From Geodermatophilus normandii (GTDB taxonomy: Bacteria; Actinomycetota; Actinomycetes; Mycobacteriales; Geodermatophilaceae), in the NCBI RefSeq assembly GCF_003182485.1, contig NZ_QGTX01000001.1:620001-684000 (forward strand): a stretch of DNA of 64,000 nucleotides, given 5' to 3'. The notes beneath the pieces were generated by a model that was given only the letters and a program-made list of their open reading frames with translations, made no database searches and had not been told where the DNA came from. Position 1 is the first letter of the stretch. Every line of letters begins with the position of its first letter. Of this stretch, positions 46,510-59,425 are shown piece by piece. Both the position numbers and the translations under genes were made by a program.

Positions 46510-47364
46510 GTGGTCGGTGTGCCTGCGCGGGCGCCGCGGCGACCCTCCGTCCGGGCGCTCGTGCTGGCCACGCACGCGCCGCCGGCGGTCGCGGTCACCC
46601 TCGTCGCCACCCTCCTGGCGGTGACCGCGCAGGTGTCGCCGGGGCGCGTGGCGCTCGTGGGCATGGCCGTCCTCGCAGGTCAGGCGTCCATCGGGTGGAG
46701 CAACGACTGGCTCGACGCCGACCGCGACCGCGCCGTCGCGCGGGCCGACAAGCCGGTCGTGCAGGGCGCCGTCGACCCCGCGGTGCTGCGCTCGGCGGCG
46801 CTCGCGTCGGCCGCGGTCGCCGTCGTCCTCTCGCTGGTGCTCGGGTGGGTGCCCGGCCTGCTGCTGCTGGCCCTGGTCGCCAGCGGGTGGGCCTACAACG
46901 CGGGTCTCAAGCGCACGGCAGCCTCGGGGTTGCCCTACGTCACCGGGTTCGGCGCGCTGCCGGCCGGGGTGGTGGCCGCGGCGCCCGGCGTCCCGGCCGC
47001 CCCCTGGTGGCTGCCGGCCGCCGGTGCCGCCCTGGGGGCCGCGGCGCACCTGGCCAACGTCGCTCCCGACATCGCCGACGACCTCGCCACGGGCGTGCGC
47101 GGGCTGCCGCACCGGCTGGGTGCGCGCCGCTCGGCGGTCGTGGGCGCGGTGCTGCTCGGGGCGGCGTCGCTCGTGCTCGTGCTCGGCCCGGCCGGACCGC
47201 CCGCGTGGTGGGGCTGGGCCGGGCTGGTGCTGGCGGTGCCCGCGGTCGCGGTCGCCGCCCTGGCGGGGACGGCCCGCTTCCGCCGGCTGGCGTTCCCGGC
47301 GGTGCTGCTGCTGACCGTCCTCGACGTGGTGCTGCTGCTGGCCGGCGGGGCCGCGCTCACCTGA
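46510..47364 (+). CDS. UbiA-family prenyltransferase
   Basis: This is a 284-residue integral membrane enzyme with about eight helices. The first Asp-rich motif NDWLDADRD is at 65-73 and an equivalent second loop, NVAPDIADDLATG, near 193-205; both bind the Mg-prenyl diphosphate. YNAGLKRTAASGLPYVTGFG lies between them. The acceptor (quinone ring, sugar or other) cannot be told. The family includes MenA, UbiA and arabinogalactan decaprenyl-phosphate synthases, none of which it clearly matches. GTG start with weak ribosome site; read away from carD. Confidence 0.85.
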   Translation: MVGVPARAPRRPSVRALVLATHAPPAVAVTLVATLLAVTAQVSPGRVALVGMAVLAGQASIGWSNDWLDADRDRAVARADKPVVQGAVDPAVLRSAALASAAVAVVLSLVLGWVPGLLLLALVASGWAYNAGLKRTAASGLPYVTGFGALPAGVVAAAPGVPAAPWWLPAAGAALGAAAHLANVAPDIADDLATGVRGLPHRLGARRSAVVGAVLLGAASLVLVLGPAGPPAWWGWAGLVLAVPAVAVAALAGTARFRRLAFPAVLLLTVLDVVLLLAGGAALT

Positions 47365-47382
47365 GCGCGGCCCCGCCCGGGG

Positions 47383-48400
<1,018 letters not shown>

Positions 48401-48404
<4 letters not shown>

Positions 48405-49021
48405 CTCGCCCCCGTCATCGCCGGGCGGGCCCGCAGGGGTGCGCGGCCCGTCGTCGTCTCCCCCGTCGGGGTGGTCCCCGCGGGCTCCAGCTCCTCGCGC
48501 AGCCGGCGCAGGCCGCGCCGCTGCAGCGCCTTGACCGAGGCCACCGAGCGGCCCAGCACGCCGGCGACCTGCTCCACCGTGAGGTCGGCCAGCACGCGCA
48601 GCAGCAGGACCGAGCGCTGGTCCTCCGGCAGCCCCGCGCACAGCCGGTGCACCGCCTCGGCGCCCAGCCGGGTCAGGACGTCGTCCTCCACGTCGCCGCC
48701 GGCGACCTCCGGGAGCAGCTCCGCGCCGCCGTCGGCCAGCAGCGGACGCCGGCTGCGCCGCCGCAGGTCGTCGACCAGCCGGCGGTGGGCGATGGTGAAC
48801 ACCCACGACCGCAGGCCCGCCTCGTCCCCGGCGAACCCGGACAGCCCGCGGAAGACCGCGAGGAACGTCTCGCTGGCCAGGTCGTCGGGGTCCTGGGCGC
48901 CGTGCAGGCGCAGGTAGCCGGTGACCACCGGGGACAGGTCCCGGTAGAGCACCTCGAAGGCCCACGCGGCACCCGCCCGGGCCGCCGCGAGGACGTCGTC
49001 GAACGCCGGTCCCACCGCCAT
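48401..49021 (-). CDS. ECF-family RNA polymerase sigma factor
   Basis: This is a 206-residue sigma-70 family group 4 factor. Region 2 runs AFEVLYRDLSPVVTGYLRLHG to DDLASETFLAVFRGLSGF with WVFTIAHRRLVDDLRRR (the -10 recognition helix). A linker rich in Asp/Glu follows, then region 4 LPEDQRSVLLLRVLADLTVEQVAGVLGRSVASVKALQRRGLRRLRE. The ATG at 49019-49021 has GGGAGG six bases before it. The downstream partner overlaps the stop, the usual sigma and regulator pairing. The target promoters are unknown. Confidence 0.92.
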
Positions 49022-49097
49022 CCGCACCTCCCGTGCCGTCCCCCGTACGGGAGAGGCATCGGCAGGTGCGGGACCGGACTGGACCGGGGTCCACCCG

Positions 49098-50663
49098 TCA
49101 GGGTGCCGACGTGCCCCGGGCGGCCTCCTGCTCGACGACGAGCGGCAGGTCCGCGAGCCGGTCCAGGCCCTGCAGCGGACGGCGCATGCGCTGGTTGCCG
49201 GCCAGCCGCTCGCGGTTGCGCTCGAGGAAGGCCCAGTAGCCGGCGGTGTAGGGGCAGGCGTGGTCGCCGAGGCGCTGCTTCGGGTCGTAGGGGCACCCGC
49301 CGCAGTAGTCGCTCATCCGGTCGATGTAGGCGCCGCCGGCGGCGTAGGGCTTGGTGGCCAGCGCTCCGCCGTCGGCGTGCTGGCTCATGCCGACGACGTT
49401 GGCGACCATCACCCAGTCGTAGCCGTCGACGAACGTGCGGTGGAACCAGTCGGTCATCGCCAGCGGGTCGACGCCGCGCTGCAGCGCGTAGTTGCCGAGC
49501 ACCATCAGCCGCGGGATGTGGTGCACCCACCCGTCGCGGCGCAGGTCGTCGAGGACGTCGGACAGGCACGCGGCGTCGACGGCCGACCCGTCGAGCTCGG
49601 CCATCCACCCCGGGACCGGCTCGGTGGCGCGGAGGAAGTTGGCGTGCCGGAAGTCCCGGCCGAGGTGCCAGTACACGTGCCAGACGTAGTCGCGCCAGCC
49701 CATGACCTGGCGGATGAACCCCTCCACGCTGTTGAGGGGCAGCGGTTGCCCGTCGGCGGCGGCCGCGCGGGCGGTGTCCTCGGCGGCGTGGACGACCTCC
49801 AGCGGGTCGAGCAGGCCGAGGTTCATCGCCGGCGACAGCAGCGAGTGCGCCAGCCAGCGCTCGCCGGCGAGCATCGCGTCCTCGTGCGGGCCGAACGCAC
49901 CCAGCCGGCTCGTGAGGAAGTCGGACAGCCGGGTGAGCGCCTCCTCGCGGGTGACCGGGAACAGCCGCGGGCCGTCGTCGCCGACGAAGGAGACCTCGCC
50001 GTCGGCCTCCCAGCGGTCGAGGTCGGCGCGCACCTGCTCGTCGATCTCGTCCTCGGCAGGCCACCAGGGCTCCGGCGCGGGCGACCGGCCGTCCGGCGGC
50101 GCCGGCTCGCGGTTCTCGGAGTCGAGGTTCCACCGGCCGCCCAGCGGCTCGACGCCGTCCATGAGGACGCCGAGACGGCGGCGGGCGTCGCGGTAGAAGT
50201 CCTCCATCAACAGCCGGCGGCGGCCGCGGCCCTCCGCCCAGCGCGCGAACTCGTTCTGGCTGCTCACGAAGCCGCGGGCGGCGAGCACCTGCAGGCCGGG
50301 CCGGCGCAGCACGTAGTCGCGGCTGCTCCAGGTGGTGGGCGCGCAGACGCTCAGCGGCTCGTCGTAGCGGTCCAGCGCCTCGGCGTAGGTGGTGACCTGG
50401 TGCAGGTGCGCCTGCTCCCCCAGCTCCGCGGCGCGGTGCCGCAGCGCCGACAGCACCAGGTGCGCCTTCTGCCGGTGGAACCGCCGCCGGGCGAACACCG
50501 CCTTGGACTCGATGAGCAGCACGGGCTGGTCGGGCTCGTCCAGGAAGTGCGGGCCCAGCTGGTCGGCGAAGGTCCAGCGGCGGGTGGCCGGGGACCGCTC
50601 GGGGAAGTCGGCGAGGGCGGGGTCGCGCTCGCGGGTGCCGGCGCCGGGTCCGGGGCGCTGCAT
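49098..50663 (-). CDS. Iron-sulfur bacterial cryptochrome/photolyase (PhrB-like, FeS-BCP)
   Basis: This is a 521-residue flavoprotein of the FeS-containing bacterial photolyase group, which repairs UV (6-4) photoproducts with blue light. The N-terminal antenna domain has TFADQLGPHFLDEPDQPVLLIESK, typical of this group. The FAD domain has NSVEGFIRQVMGWRDYVWHVYW and RLMVLGNYALQRGVDPLAMTDWFHRTF. Cluster cysteines: YCGGCPY and HACPY near the C-terminus plus one upstream (ACLSDVL). Start at the ATG 50661-50663 (MQRPGP), which has GGGAGG eight bases before it. It faces away from the lpqE-like gene. Confidence 0.92.
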   Translation of the reverse strand: MQRPGPGAGTRERDPALADFPERSPATRRWTFADQLGPHFLDEPDQPVLLIESKAVFARRRFHRQKAHLVLSALRHRAAELGEQAHLHQVTTYAEALDRYDEPLSVCAPTTWSSRDYVLRRPGLQVLAARGFVSSQNEFARWAEGRGRRRLLMEDFYRDARRRLGVLMDGVEPLGGRWNLDSENREPAPPDGRSPAPEPWWPAEDEIDEQVRADLDRWEADGEVSFVGDDGPRLFPVTREEALTRLSDFLTSRLGAFGPHEDAMLAGERWLAHSLLSPAMNLGLLDPLEVVHAAEDTARAAAADGQPLPLNSVEGFIRQVMGWRDYVWHVYWHLGRDFRHANFLRATEPVPGWMAELDGSAVDAACLSDVLDDLRRDGWVHHIPRLMVLGNYALQRGVDPLAMTDWFHRTFVDGYDWVMVANVVGMSQHADGGALATKPYAAGGAYIDRMSDYCGGCPYDPKQRLGDHACPYTAGYWAFLERNRERLAGNQRMRRPLQGLDRLADLPLVVEQEAARGTSAP

Positions 50664-50768
50664 CGGCCTCACCTCCCGGCGGACATCGTGGGGGGACCGT
50701 TACGCTCGGCGCGACTCGGGCCATCGAACTCACGGTGGCCGGCACGTGCTCGCTGGAGGTCGACCGCT

Positions 50769-51473
50769 GTGAACCGCGCGCTGCGCGCCACCGTCATGGG
50801 TGCCCTCGTCCTCAGCCCGGTCGCGCTCGGCGCGTGCAGTGGCGGGCAGGTGACCCAGACCGGCACCCAGGACCGCGACAAGGTCGGCCCCCAGGCGCAG
50901 GTGGAGGACATCCTGCTGCGCCAGGTGCTGCTCGCCTACCCCGAGGGCGGCCGGTACGAGGAGGGTGACGACGCCGAGCTGATCGTCACGATCCTCAACG
51001 CCTCCAACGCCGACGACACCCTCACCGGCATCGAGGGAGAGGGCTTCGACGGCGTGCTGGTCGCGGGGACGGGACCCACCCCCTCGCCGTCGTCGCCGGC
51101 GGGCAACCAGCCGACCGCCACCCCCACGCCGGGCAGCACCGGCGCCACCCCGGGGTCCTCCCCCGCCGCGCCCGCCACGACGAGCGCCACCCCCTCGGCC
51201 GGCACCGAGCTCTCGCTGGACCTCCCCGCCGACACCGCGCTCTACATCGGTCGCGAGGACGGCGCCACGATCACGCTGCAGGACCTCGGCGAGGAGCTGA
51301 CGCCCGGGCAGACGCTCACGGTGACCTTCTCCTTCGAGCAGGCCGGCGACATCACCACGCAGGTGCTGGTGGCCGGCCCGGAGGAGGAGATCGAGCGCCC
51401 CGAGCCGTTCGACTTCGAGGAGGGCCTCGAGCAGGAGAACCCGGAAAGCGAGGAGGACACCGTCGCCGAGTGA
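50769..51473 (+). CDS. LpqE-like lipoprotein (PCuAC-like fold)
   Basis: This is a 234-residue exported lipoprotein. The lipobox LGAC places the lipidated cysteine at residue 23, after the signal VNRALRATVMGALVLSPVA. The mature part, with DILLRQVLLAYPEGGRYEEGDDAELIVTILNAS and TLTVTFSFEQAGDITTQVLV, resembles the copper-chaperone-like (DUF461/PCuAC) fold. It is split by a proline/threonine/serine-rich insert of about 50 residues and has an acidic tail. Histidine and methionine copper ligands are not obvious, so metal binding is unproven. Position before radA and disA corresponds to lpqE-radA-disA (Rv3584-Rv3586) in M. tuberculosis. Confidence 0.82.
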   Translation: MNRALRATVMGALVLSPVALGACSGGQVTQTGTQDRDKVGPQAQVEDILLRQVLLAYPEGGRYEEGDDAELIVTILNASNADDTLTGIEGEGFDGVLVAGTGPTPSPSSPAGNQPTATPTPGSTGATPGSSPAAPATTSATPSAGTELSLDLPADTALYIGREDGATITLQDLGEELTPGQTLTVTFSFEQAGDITTQVLVAGPEEEIERPEPFDFEEGLEQENPESEEDTVAE

Positions 51474-51522
51474 CGGCGTCGGCCTCCCCGGGAGTGTCGG
51501 TACCCGCACCTACCGTGGCGGC

Positions 51523-52896
51523 GTGCCCCCCTCCGGTGTGAAGTCCGCCCGTCCCGCCCACCGCTGCACCGAGTGCGGCTACGCGTCGGCGAAGTGGATG
51601 GGCAAGTGCCCGGAGTGCCAGGCCTGGGGCACCCTGCAGGAGGTCAGCGCTCCGGCGCCCGCCCTCCGCGCGGTCGCCGCCGGGCCGGTGACCGCGCCGG
51701 CCCGCCCCATCGCCCAGGTCGAGCTCGCCGGCGCCCGCGCGGTGCCCACCGGGATCCCGGAGTTCGACCGGGTCCTCGGCGGCGGGCTGGTCCCCGGCGC
51801 CGTGGTGCTGGTGGCGGGTGAGCCCGGGGTGGGCAAGTCCACGCTGCTGCTCGAGGTCGCCCACCGGGTGGCCGAGGCCAACGGCCCCACGCTGGTGGTC
51901 TCCGGCGAGGAGTCCGCCGCGCAGGTGCGGCTGCGCGCCGAGCGGATCGACGCGCTGCACCCCCGGCTCTACCTCGCCGCCGAGACCGAGCTGTCGGCCG
52001 TCCTCGCCCACGTCGAGCAGGTCGCCCCCTCGCTGCTGGTCCTCGACAGCGTGCAGACCGTCCGTTCCCCCGCCGTCGACGGCACCGACGGCGGCGCCAG
52101 CCAGGTCCGCGCCGTCGCCACGGCACTGACCGCCGTCGCCAAGTCCCGCGGGATGACCACGATCCTGGTCGGGCACGTCACCAAGGACGGCGCCATCGCC
52201 GGTCCCCGGGCGCTGGAGCACCTCGTCGACGTCGTCGTGTCCTTCGACGGCGAGCGGCACTCCACGCTGCGCCTGGTGCGGGCCACCAAGAACCGCTTCG
52301 GCCCGGCCGACGAGATCGGCTGCTTCGAGATCGGCGACGGCGGCGTGGTCGGGGTCCCGGACCCGTCGCACCTGTTCGTCTCCCGCCGCACGGCCTCGGT
52401 GCCGGGCAGTTGCGTCACGGTGACCATGGAGGGCAGCCGGCCGCTGCTCGCCGAGGTGCAGGCCCTCGTGGCCACCAGCGCCGGCGGCGGCTCCCCGCGC
52501 CGGGCGGTCAGCGGGCTCGACTCGCAGCGGGTCGCGATGGTGAACGCCGTCGTCGAGCGCCGCGGCGGGGTGCGCCTGGCCGACGCGGACGTCTTCGCCG
52601 CCTCGGTCGGCGGCGTGAAGATCGCCGAGCCCGCGGCGGACCTGGCGCTGGCGCTGGCGATCGCCTCGGCGTCCAAGGACACCCCGCTGCCCGAGGGCAT
52701 GATCGCGCTCGGCGAGGTCGGGCTGTCCGGCGAGATCCGCCGGGTCGGCGGGACCGGCCGGCGGCTGGCCGAGGCGGCCCGCCAGGGCTACCGGCTCGCG
52801 CTGGTGCCGCCGGACGCCGGCTCCGCGCCGCAGGGCATGCGGCTCATGGAGGTCCCCGACCTGGGCGCCGCGCTCGCCGGGCTCTTCCCCGGGTGA
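51523..52896 (+). CDS. radA: DNA repair protein RadA
   Basis: This is a 457-residue RecA-like branch-migration protein. It has an N-terminal four-cysteine zinc finger at residues 15-32 (CTECGY, CPECQ), Walker A GEPGVGKS at 99-106, LVLDSVQT as Walker B, the RadA-specific KNRFG at about 255, and a Lon-protease-like C-terminal domain (GMIALGEVGLSGEIRRVGG). RadA extends heteroduplex joints made by RecA. The GTG at 51523 starts the finger region directly. DisA follows; in Bacillus and mycobacteria the two proteins interact. Confidence 0.96.
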   Translation: MPPSGVKSARPAHRCTECGYASAKWMGKCPECQAWGTLQEVSAPAPALRAVAAGPVTAPARPIAQVELAGARAVPTGIPEFDRVLGGGLVPGAVVLVAGEPGVGKSTLLLEVAHRVAEANGPTLVVSGEESAAQVRLRAERIDALHPRLYLAAETELSAVLAHVEQVAPSLLVLDSVQTVRSPAVDGTDGGASQVRAVATALTAVAKSRGMTTILVGHVTKDGAIAGPRALEHLVDVVVSFDGERHSTLRLVRATKNRFGPADEIGCFEIGDGGVVGVPDPSHLFVSRRTASVPGSCVTVTMEGSRPLLAEVQALVATSAGGGSPRRAVSGLDSQRVAMVNAVVERRGGVRLADADVFAASVGGVKIAEPAADLALALAIASASKDTPLPEGMIALGEVGLSGEIRRVGGTGRRLAEAARQGYRLALVPPDAGSAPQGMRLMEVPDLGAALAGLFPG

Positions 52897-52983
52897 GCGC
52901 TTCCCCCACCCCCCGCTCCCGACCGGCCGGCCGGCGTGCCACGTAGACTCAGCCGCCGTACCACGACGACGTCAGGAGCGCCC

Positions 52984-54072
52984 GTGCCCCCCGCTGTGGA
53001 CTCCGAGGTCGCCCTGCGCGAACTCCTCGGCCGCATCGCCCCGGGGACGGCGCTGCGCGACGGCCTGGAGCGCATCCTGGCCGGCCGCACCGGCGCGCTG
53101 ATCGTGCTCGGCTACGACCGGGTCGTGGAGTCCATCTGCACCGGCGGGTTCGCCCTCGACGTCGCCCTGTCGGCGACCCGGCTGCGCGAGCTGGCCAAGA
53201 TGGACGGCGCGGTCATCCTGTCCTCCGACGGGCTGCGCATCGTGCGGGCCGGCGTGCACCTCATGCCCGACCCGACCGTGCCCACCGAGGAGTCGGGCAC
53301 CCGGCACCGGACCGCCGAGCGGGTGGCCGTGCAGACCGGGTTCCCCGTCATCTCGGTCAGCCAGTCGATGCACATCATCAGCGTCTACGTGGCCGGCCGG
53401 CGCTACACGCTCGAGCACCCGACGACGATCCTCGCCCGCGCCAACCAGGCCCTCGCCGCCCTGGAGCGCTACAAGCTGCGCCTCGACGAGGTGGCCAGCA
53501 CGCTGTCGGCGCTGGAGATCGAGGACCTCGTCACCGTCCGGGACGCGATGAGCGTCAGCCAGCGGCTGGAGATGGTGCGCCGCATCGCCGACGAGATCGA
53601 GGGCTTCGTCGTCGAGCTGGGGACCGACGGCCGGCTGCTGGCGCTGCAGCTCGACGAGATGCTCGCCGGCGTCGAGGAGGACCGCGCGCTGCTGGTGCGC
53701 GACTACCTGCCCGCCGCGGGCACCCGCCGGCCGCGCACCATCGAGGACGTGCTCACCGACCTGCGCACGCTGTCGGCCACCGAGCTGCTCGACCTGTCCG
53801 CCGTCGCCCGCTGCTACGGCCTGCCCACGTCGGCCGACGCGCTGGACTCCCCCGTCAGCCCGCGCGGCTACCGGCTGCTCGCCCGGGTGCCGCGCCTGCC
53901 GGCGGCGATCATCGACCGCCTGGTCGACCACTTCGGCGGCCTGCAGAAGCTGCTGGCGGCCACCATTGAGGACCTGCTCGCCGTCGAGGGCGTGGGCGAG
54001 GCCCGGGCGCGGGGCATCCGCGAGGGCCTGTCCCGGCTGGCCGAGACGTCGATCCTCGACCGCTACAGCTGA
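52984..54072 (+). CDS. disA: DNA integrity scanning protein / diadenylate cyclase DisA
   Basis: This is a 362-residue enzyme that makes cyclic di-AMP from two ATP and stalls on branched DNA. The DAC domain has DGA at 74-76 and GTRHRTAER at about 105-113 (the RHR motif); a helical spine follows, and the C-terminal HhH DNA-binding domain has [29 protein letters not shown]. The GTG at 52984 has AGGAG five bases before it. Eighty-seven bases separate it from radA, likely one unit. A bidirectional terminator follows. Confidence 0.96.
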   Translation: MPPAVDSEVALRELLGRIAPGTALRDGLERILAGRTGALIVLGYDRVVESICTGGFALDVALSATRLRELAKMDGAVILSSDGLRIVRAGVHLMPDPTVPTEESGTRHRTAERVAVQTGFPVISVSQSMHIISVYVAGRRYTLEHPTTILARANQALAALERYKLRLDEVASTLSALEIEDLVTVRDAMSVSQRLEMVRRIADEIEGFVVELGTDGRLLALQLDEMLAGVEEDRALLVRDYLPAAGTRRPRTIEDVLTDLRTLSATELLDLSAVARCYGLPTSADALDSPVSPRGYRLLARVPRLPAAIIDRLVDHFGGLQKLLAATIEDLLAVEGVGEARARGIREGLSRLAETSILDRYS

Positions 54073-54079
54073 CCGAGGA

Positions 54080-54113
54080 CCCCGTCCTCCTCCCTCGCAC
54101 GCTCGGGACGGGG
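54080..54113. terminator. Hairpin between disA and the convergent membrane protein
   Basis: CCCCGTCC pairs with GGACGGGG over an 18-base loop, extended weakly by flanking GACC/GGTC. It lies eight bases after the disA stop and five bases before the stop of the opposing gene. Confidence 0.6.
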
Positions 54114-54117
54114 CCGG

Positions 54118-54810
54118 TCAGGCGATGGTGAGCACCGCGTCGGGGCTCGTCTTGGCGTCCAGGCGGGCCCGCAGCACGTACTGACCGGGCGCCACGGGCA
54201 CCCGCGGGGCGGCGCAGCCCGGCTCGCTGCTCAGGCCGCTCCAGGTCAGCGGGAACACCACCTGCTCGCCGGGCGCCAACGTGCGCGTGTCGGCGCTGCT
54301 CCCGGGCTGGCAGTCGTTGCTCCCCCACACCCGCGTGCCGGCGCCGTCGAGCAGCACCATCTCCTGCAGCTGGGCGTCGAGCACCCGCGTGCACGGCACC
54401 GCCGCGGTGTTGGTGACGACCAGCTCGAACGTCGGCGAGGAGCCCGAGGCGACGGTGCCGGGTGTGCGGACCTCCAGCGCGACGACGTCGTCGGAGCACG
54501 GCGCACCGGGCTCCTGCACCGGAGCGGCCGGCGCCGTGGGCTCGGCCGGTGCCGCGGGGGACGGCGGCGGCGTGGGGGTCTGCACCCCGGCGAGTGGCGG
54601 GACCACCCGGTCCAGCGCGGGAGGCTCCCCCGACGACGCCGACGACGCGGCCTCCGACGTCCCGGCGGCCGACGCGGTGCCCTCCGAGCCGGTCAGCAGC
54701 GCCACGCCGAGCCAGCTGCCGCCCCCGAGGACGGCGACCAGCAGGACGAGCACGAGCAGCCGCCGCCTCCAGTAGACGGCGGCCGGAAGGGGCCCGACCG
54801 GGTGCAGCAC
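54118..54810 (-). CDS. Membrane-anchored protein, Rv3587c position
   Basis: This is a 230-residue protein. A short cytoplasmic start (VLHPVGPLPAAVYWRRRL) leads to one membrane helix (LVLVLLVAVLGGGSWLGVALL). A serine/alanine/proline-rich linker of about 60 residues follows, then an exported beta-rich domain with DVVALEVRTPGTVASG, SPTFELVVTNTAAVPC and QEMVLLDGAGTRVWGSNDCQPG. Several cysteines in the domain could pair in the envelope. The family looks like the DUF4232-less immunoglobulin-like proteins found beside disA in actinobacteria. Function unknown. GTG start at 54808-54810. Confidence 0.72.
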   Translation of the reverse strand: MLHPVGPLPAAVYWRRRLLVLVLLVAVLGGGSWLGVALLTGSEGTASAAGTSEAASSASSGEPPALDRVVPPLAGVQTPTPPPSPAAPAEPTAPAAPVQEPGAPCSDDVVALEVRTPGTVASGSSPTFELVVTNTAAVPCTRVLDAQLQEMVLLDGAGTRVWGSNDCQPGSSADTRTLAPGEQVVFPLTWSGLSSEPGCAAPRVPVAPGQYVLRARLDAKTSPDAVLTIA

Positions 54811-54887
54811 GAAGGCGACCGTAGTCCGCGCCTCCGAGCCGTCCCGAGGGGGCACGCCGTCGGCGGGGCCGGGCACACTGGACCCCC

Positions 54888-55763
54888 GTGAGCAGCACGG
54901 CCGGACTCGGGGACGCCCTCGTCGACTGGTACGACACCGCCGCCCGCGACCTGCCCTGGCGCCGGCCCGGCGTGGACCCGTGGGCGGTGCTGGTGAGCGA
55001 GGTCATGCTGCAGCAGACGCCGGTGGCCCGGGTCGAGCCGGTGTGGCACGCCTGGATGGAGCGCTGGCCCACCCCGGCGGCGCTGGCCGCGGCGTCGCCG
55101 GCCGAGGTGATCCGCGCCTGGGGCAAGCTCGGCTACCCGCGGCGCGCGCTGCGGCTGCGCGAGACCGCCGTCGCGCTCACCGAGCGGCACGGCGGCGCCG
55201 TCCCGGCCGACGTGGCGGCCCTGGAGGCGCTGCCCGGCGTCGGGACCTACACCGCCCGGGCGGTCGCCTGCTTCGGCCACGGGACGCCCCAGCCGGTCGT
55301 GGACACCAACGTGCGGCGGGTCGTCGCCCGGCTGGTGCACGGGCGCGCCGAGGCCGGGACCGCCCGCGCCTCCGACCTGGCCGACGTCGCGGCGCTGGCG
55401 CCCGCCGACCGGGAGCGGGCGTGCCGCTTCTCGGTGGCGACGATGGAGCTCGGCGCCCTGGTCTGTGTGGCCCGCACGCCGCGCTGCGCCGTCTGCCCGG
55501 TGCGGGACCGCTGCGCGTGGCGGCTGGCCGGGTGCCCGGCGCACGAGGGTCCGGCCCGCCCGGTGCAGCGCTTCGCCGGGACCGACCGTCAGGTCCGCGG
55601 GCGGCTGCTCGACGTCCTGCGGGGCGCCGAGGGCCCTGTGCCGGCGTCCCTGCTCGACGGCGCCTGGGACGACGCCGTCCAGCGGTCCCGGTGCCTGGAC
55701 TCACTGCTGGCCGACGGCCTGGTCGAGCAGACCGACGACGGCCGGTTCGCGCTCCCGGCCTGA
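54888..55763 (+). CDS. mutY: A/G-specific adenine DNA glycosylase
   Basis: This is a 291-residue base-excision enzyme that removes adenine mispaired with 8-oxoguanine. Glu38 in SEVMLQQT and Asp139 in VVDTNVRRV are the catalytic residues; the helix-hairpin-helix LPGVGTYTARAVA is at 115-127. The 4Fe-4S cysteines follow the C-X6-C-X2-C-X5-C spacing (CVARTPRC, CPVRDRC). The C-terminal NUDIX-like part is short, ending FALPA, as in several actinobacterial MutY. GTG start at 54888. In M. tuberculosis a carbonic anhydrase gene lies between this point and disA; here it is absent. Confidence 0.93.
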   Translation: MSSTAGLGDALVDWYDTAARDLPWRRPGVDPWAVLVSEVMLQQTPVARVEPVWHAWMERWPTPAALAAASPAEVIRAWGKLGYPRRALRLRETAVALTERHGGAVPADVAALEALPGVGTYTARAVACFGHGTPQPVVDTNVRRVVARLVHGRAEAGTARASDLADVAALAPADRERACRFSVATMELGALVCVARTPRCAVCPVRDRCAWRLAGCPAHEGPARPVQRFAGTDRQVRGRLLDVLRGAEGPVPASLLDGAWDDAVQRSRCLDSLLADGLVEQTDDGRFALPA

Positions 55764-55865
55764 GCGTCGCCGTGGCGTCGCCGTGGCGTCGACGGCGCGG
55801 CGATCGGCAGCCCGCCGGAGAACGGAGTGCGCCGGGGTGGTCACCGCACGCCGGGTCGCCGTCCG

Positions 55866-55921
55866 TCGTCCTGGCTCACCGTGGCGCGTCCCGGCTCACG
55901 GTCGGCGATGAGCCAGGACGA
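55866..55921. repeat. 13-bp inverted repeat between mutY and clpC
   Basis: TCGTCCTGGCTCA and TGAGCCAGGACGA are perfect complements, 30 bases apart, with a second nested pair CCGTG/CACGG inside. It could fold as a branched cruciform. It lies in the 257-base gap between convergent genes, apart from the clpC terminator. Confidence 0.8.
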
Positions 55922-55967
55922 GGCACGATCAGGTCACCTGGTCATCCGCGGAGGCCCCCGGGAACGC

Positions 55968-56005
55968 GACAGGGGCCGCCTCCCTCGCGGGAGACGGCCC
56001 CTGTC
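55968..56005 (-). terminator. clpC terminator hairpin
   Basis: GACAGGGGCCG and CTCCC pair with GGGAG and CGGCCCCTGTC around TCGC with one mismatch, 15 bases after the clpC stop. Confidence 0.8.
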
Positions 56006-56020
56006 GGTGGGACTACGAGG

Positions 56021-58564
<2,544 letters not shown>

Positions 58565-58800
58565 CTGCTGCTTCTCCTCTGACCGGCTGGTCCGGCACTG
58601 CCCTCCCCGTTCGTGGGGAGGAGCACCCGACGTCCGTCGGCGCGCTGGGGCACCGGTCATTCCACTGTAGTCACGGACCACGCCGGACCGTCGGCTGCGA
58701 CCGGCGGTGCGGTGGGTGGCTGTCCCGTCCAACCGATGGTGGACGAGGGGTGTTCCGATCCGGTTACGCCGACAGCGGACGGCGCGGCGGCCCGGGGACG

Positions 58801-58837
58801 CCGACGGCCCGGCCCCCCGCAGGGACCGGGCCGTCGG
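58801..58837. terminator. GC-rich hairpin downstream of lsr2 (distal)
   Basis: CCGACGGCCCGG pairs perfectly with CCGGGCCGTCGG over a 13-base loop. It is the second of two hairpins after lsr2 and lies in the 351-base gap to the clpC start. Confidence 0.7.
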
Positions 58838-58853
58838 TGACGTCCTGGGACAG

Positions 58854-58908
58854 CCCCCTCGCGGGGGCCCACCCCGGGCGGAGCGAGGGGTGGGCCCCCG
58901 CGAGGGGG
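58854..58908 (-). terminator. lsr2 terminator, 22-bp perfect stem
   Basis: The 22 bases at 58854-58875 (beginning CCCCCTCGCGGGGG) are the exact reverse complement of 58887-58908, with an 11-base loop, seven bases after the lsr2 stop. A very stable terminator; the rest of the 58565-58915 gap holds only the distal hairpin and the clpC leader. Confidence 0.85.
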
Positions 58909-58915
58909 CCCTTCC

Positions 58916-59269
58916 TCAGTGGGCGGCCTCGTAGGCGTCGACGACGCTGGCCGGGATGCGGCCGCGGTCGCTGACGTTGTGGCCGTTCTTGCGGGCCCAG
59001 TCGCGGATCGCGCCGGCCTGCTCGCGGTCCATCCGCCCGCCGCCACCGGTCGCGCGCGACTTGCCGGCACCGGAGGCCCGGCCTCCGCCGCGACCGACCT
59101 TGCGGGCGGCCTGCACGTAGCGGGAGAAGGCGTCGCGCAGTTCCTTCGCGTTCTTCTCGGACAGGTCGATCTCGTAGTTCGTGCCGTCGAGCGAGAAACT
59201 CACCGTCTCGTCGGCGGGGAGGTCCTCGTCGAGGTCGTCACTCAGGATCACCTGGACCTTGCGCGCCAT
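58916..59269 (-). CDS. lsr2: Nucleoid-associated protein Lsr2
   Basis: This is a 117-residue H-NS-like actinobacterial DNA-bridging protein that silences AT-rich and foreign DNA. The N-terminal dimerisation domain [28 protein letters not shown] is complete. A glycine/arginine-rich linker follows, and the C-terminal AT-hook-like domain has [28 protein letters not shown] with the [12 protein letters not shown] recognition segment. The ATG at 59267-59269 is chosen since the 15 codons before it are not part of the family. It is unlinked from clpC by two terminators. Confidence 0.96.
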   Translation of the reverse strand: MARKVQVILSDDLDEDLPADETVSFSLDGTNYEIDLSEKNAKELRDAFSRYVQAARKVGRGGGRASGAGKSRATGGGGRMDREQAGAIRDWARKNGHNVSDRGRIPASVVDAYEAAH

Positions 59270-59425
59270 TCTGCTTTCCTCACTCCCTCTCGGCCCCCGT
59301 GGCCGGACGGTCAATGCCGTTCAGATGGACGACGCGCACATTCCACCACAGAATCACGGCCCGACGTCAATGGGAGACGGCGGGTCGCCCATTCCGGGGA
59401 GGAAATCGGCGACGCGGCACGGGTT

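Noticed and set aside
59340..59370. TTGACG-like promoter upstream of lsr2
   Set aside because: The best -10 partner (TGGAAT) is 19 bases away and poor; not enough to call.
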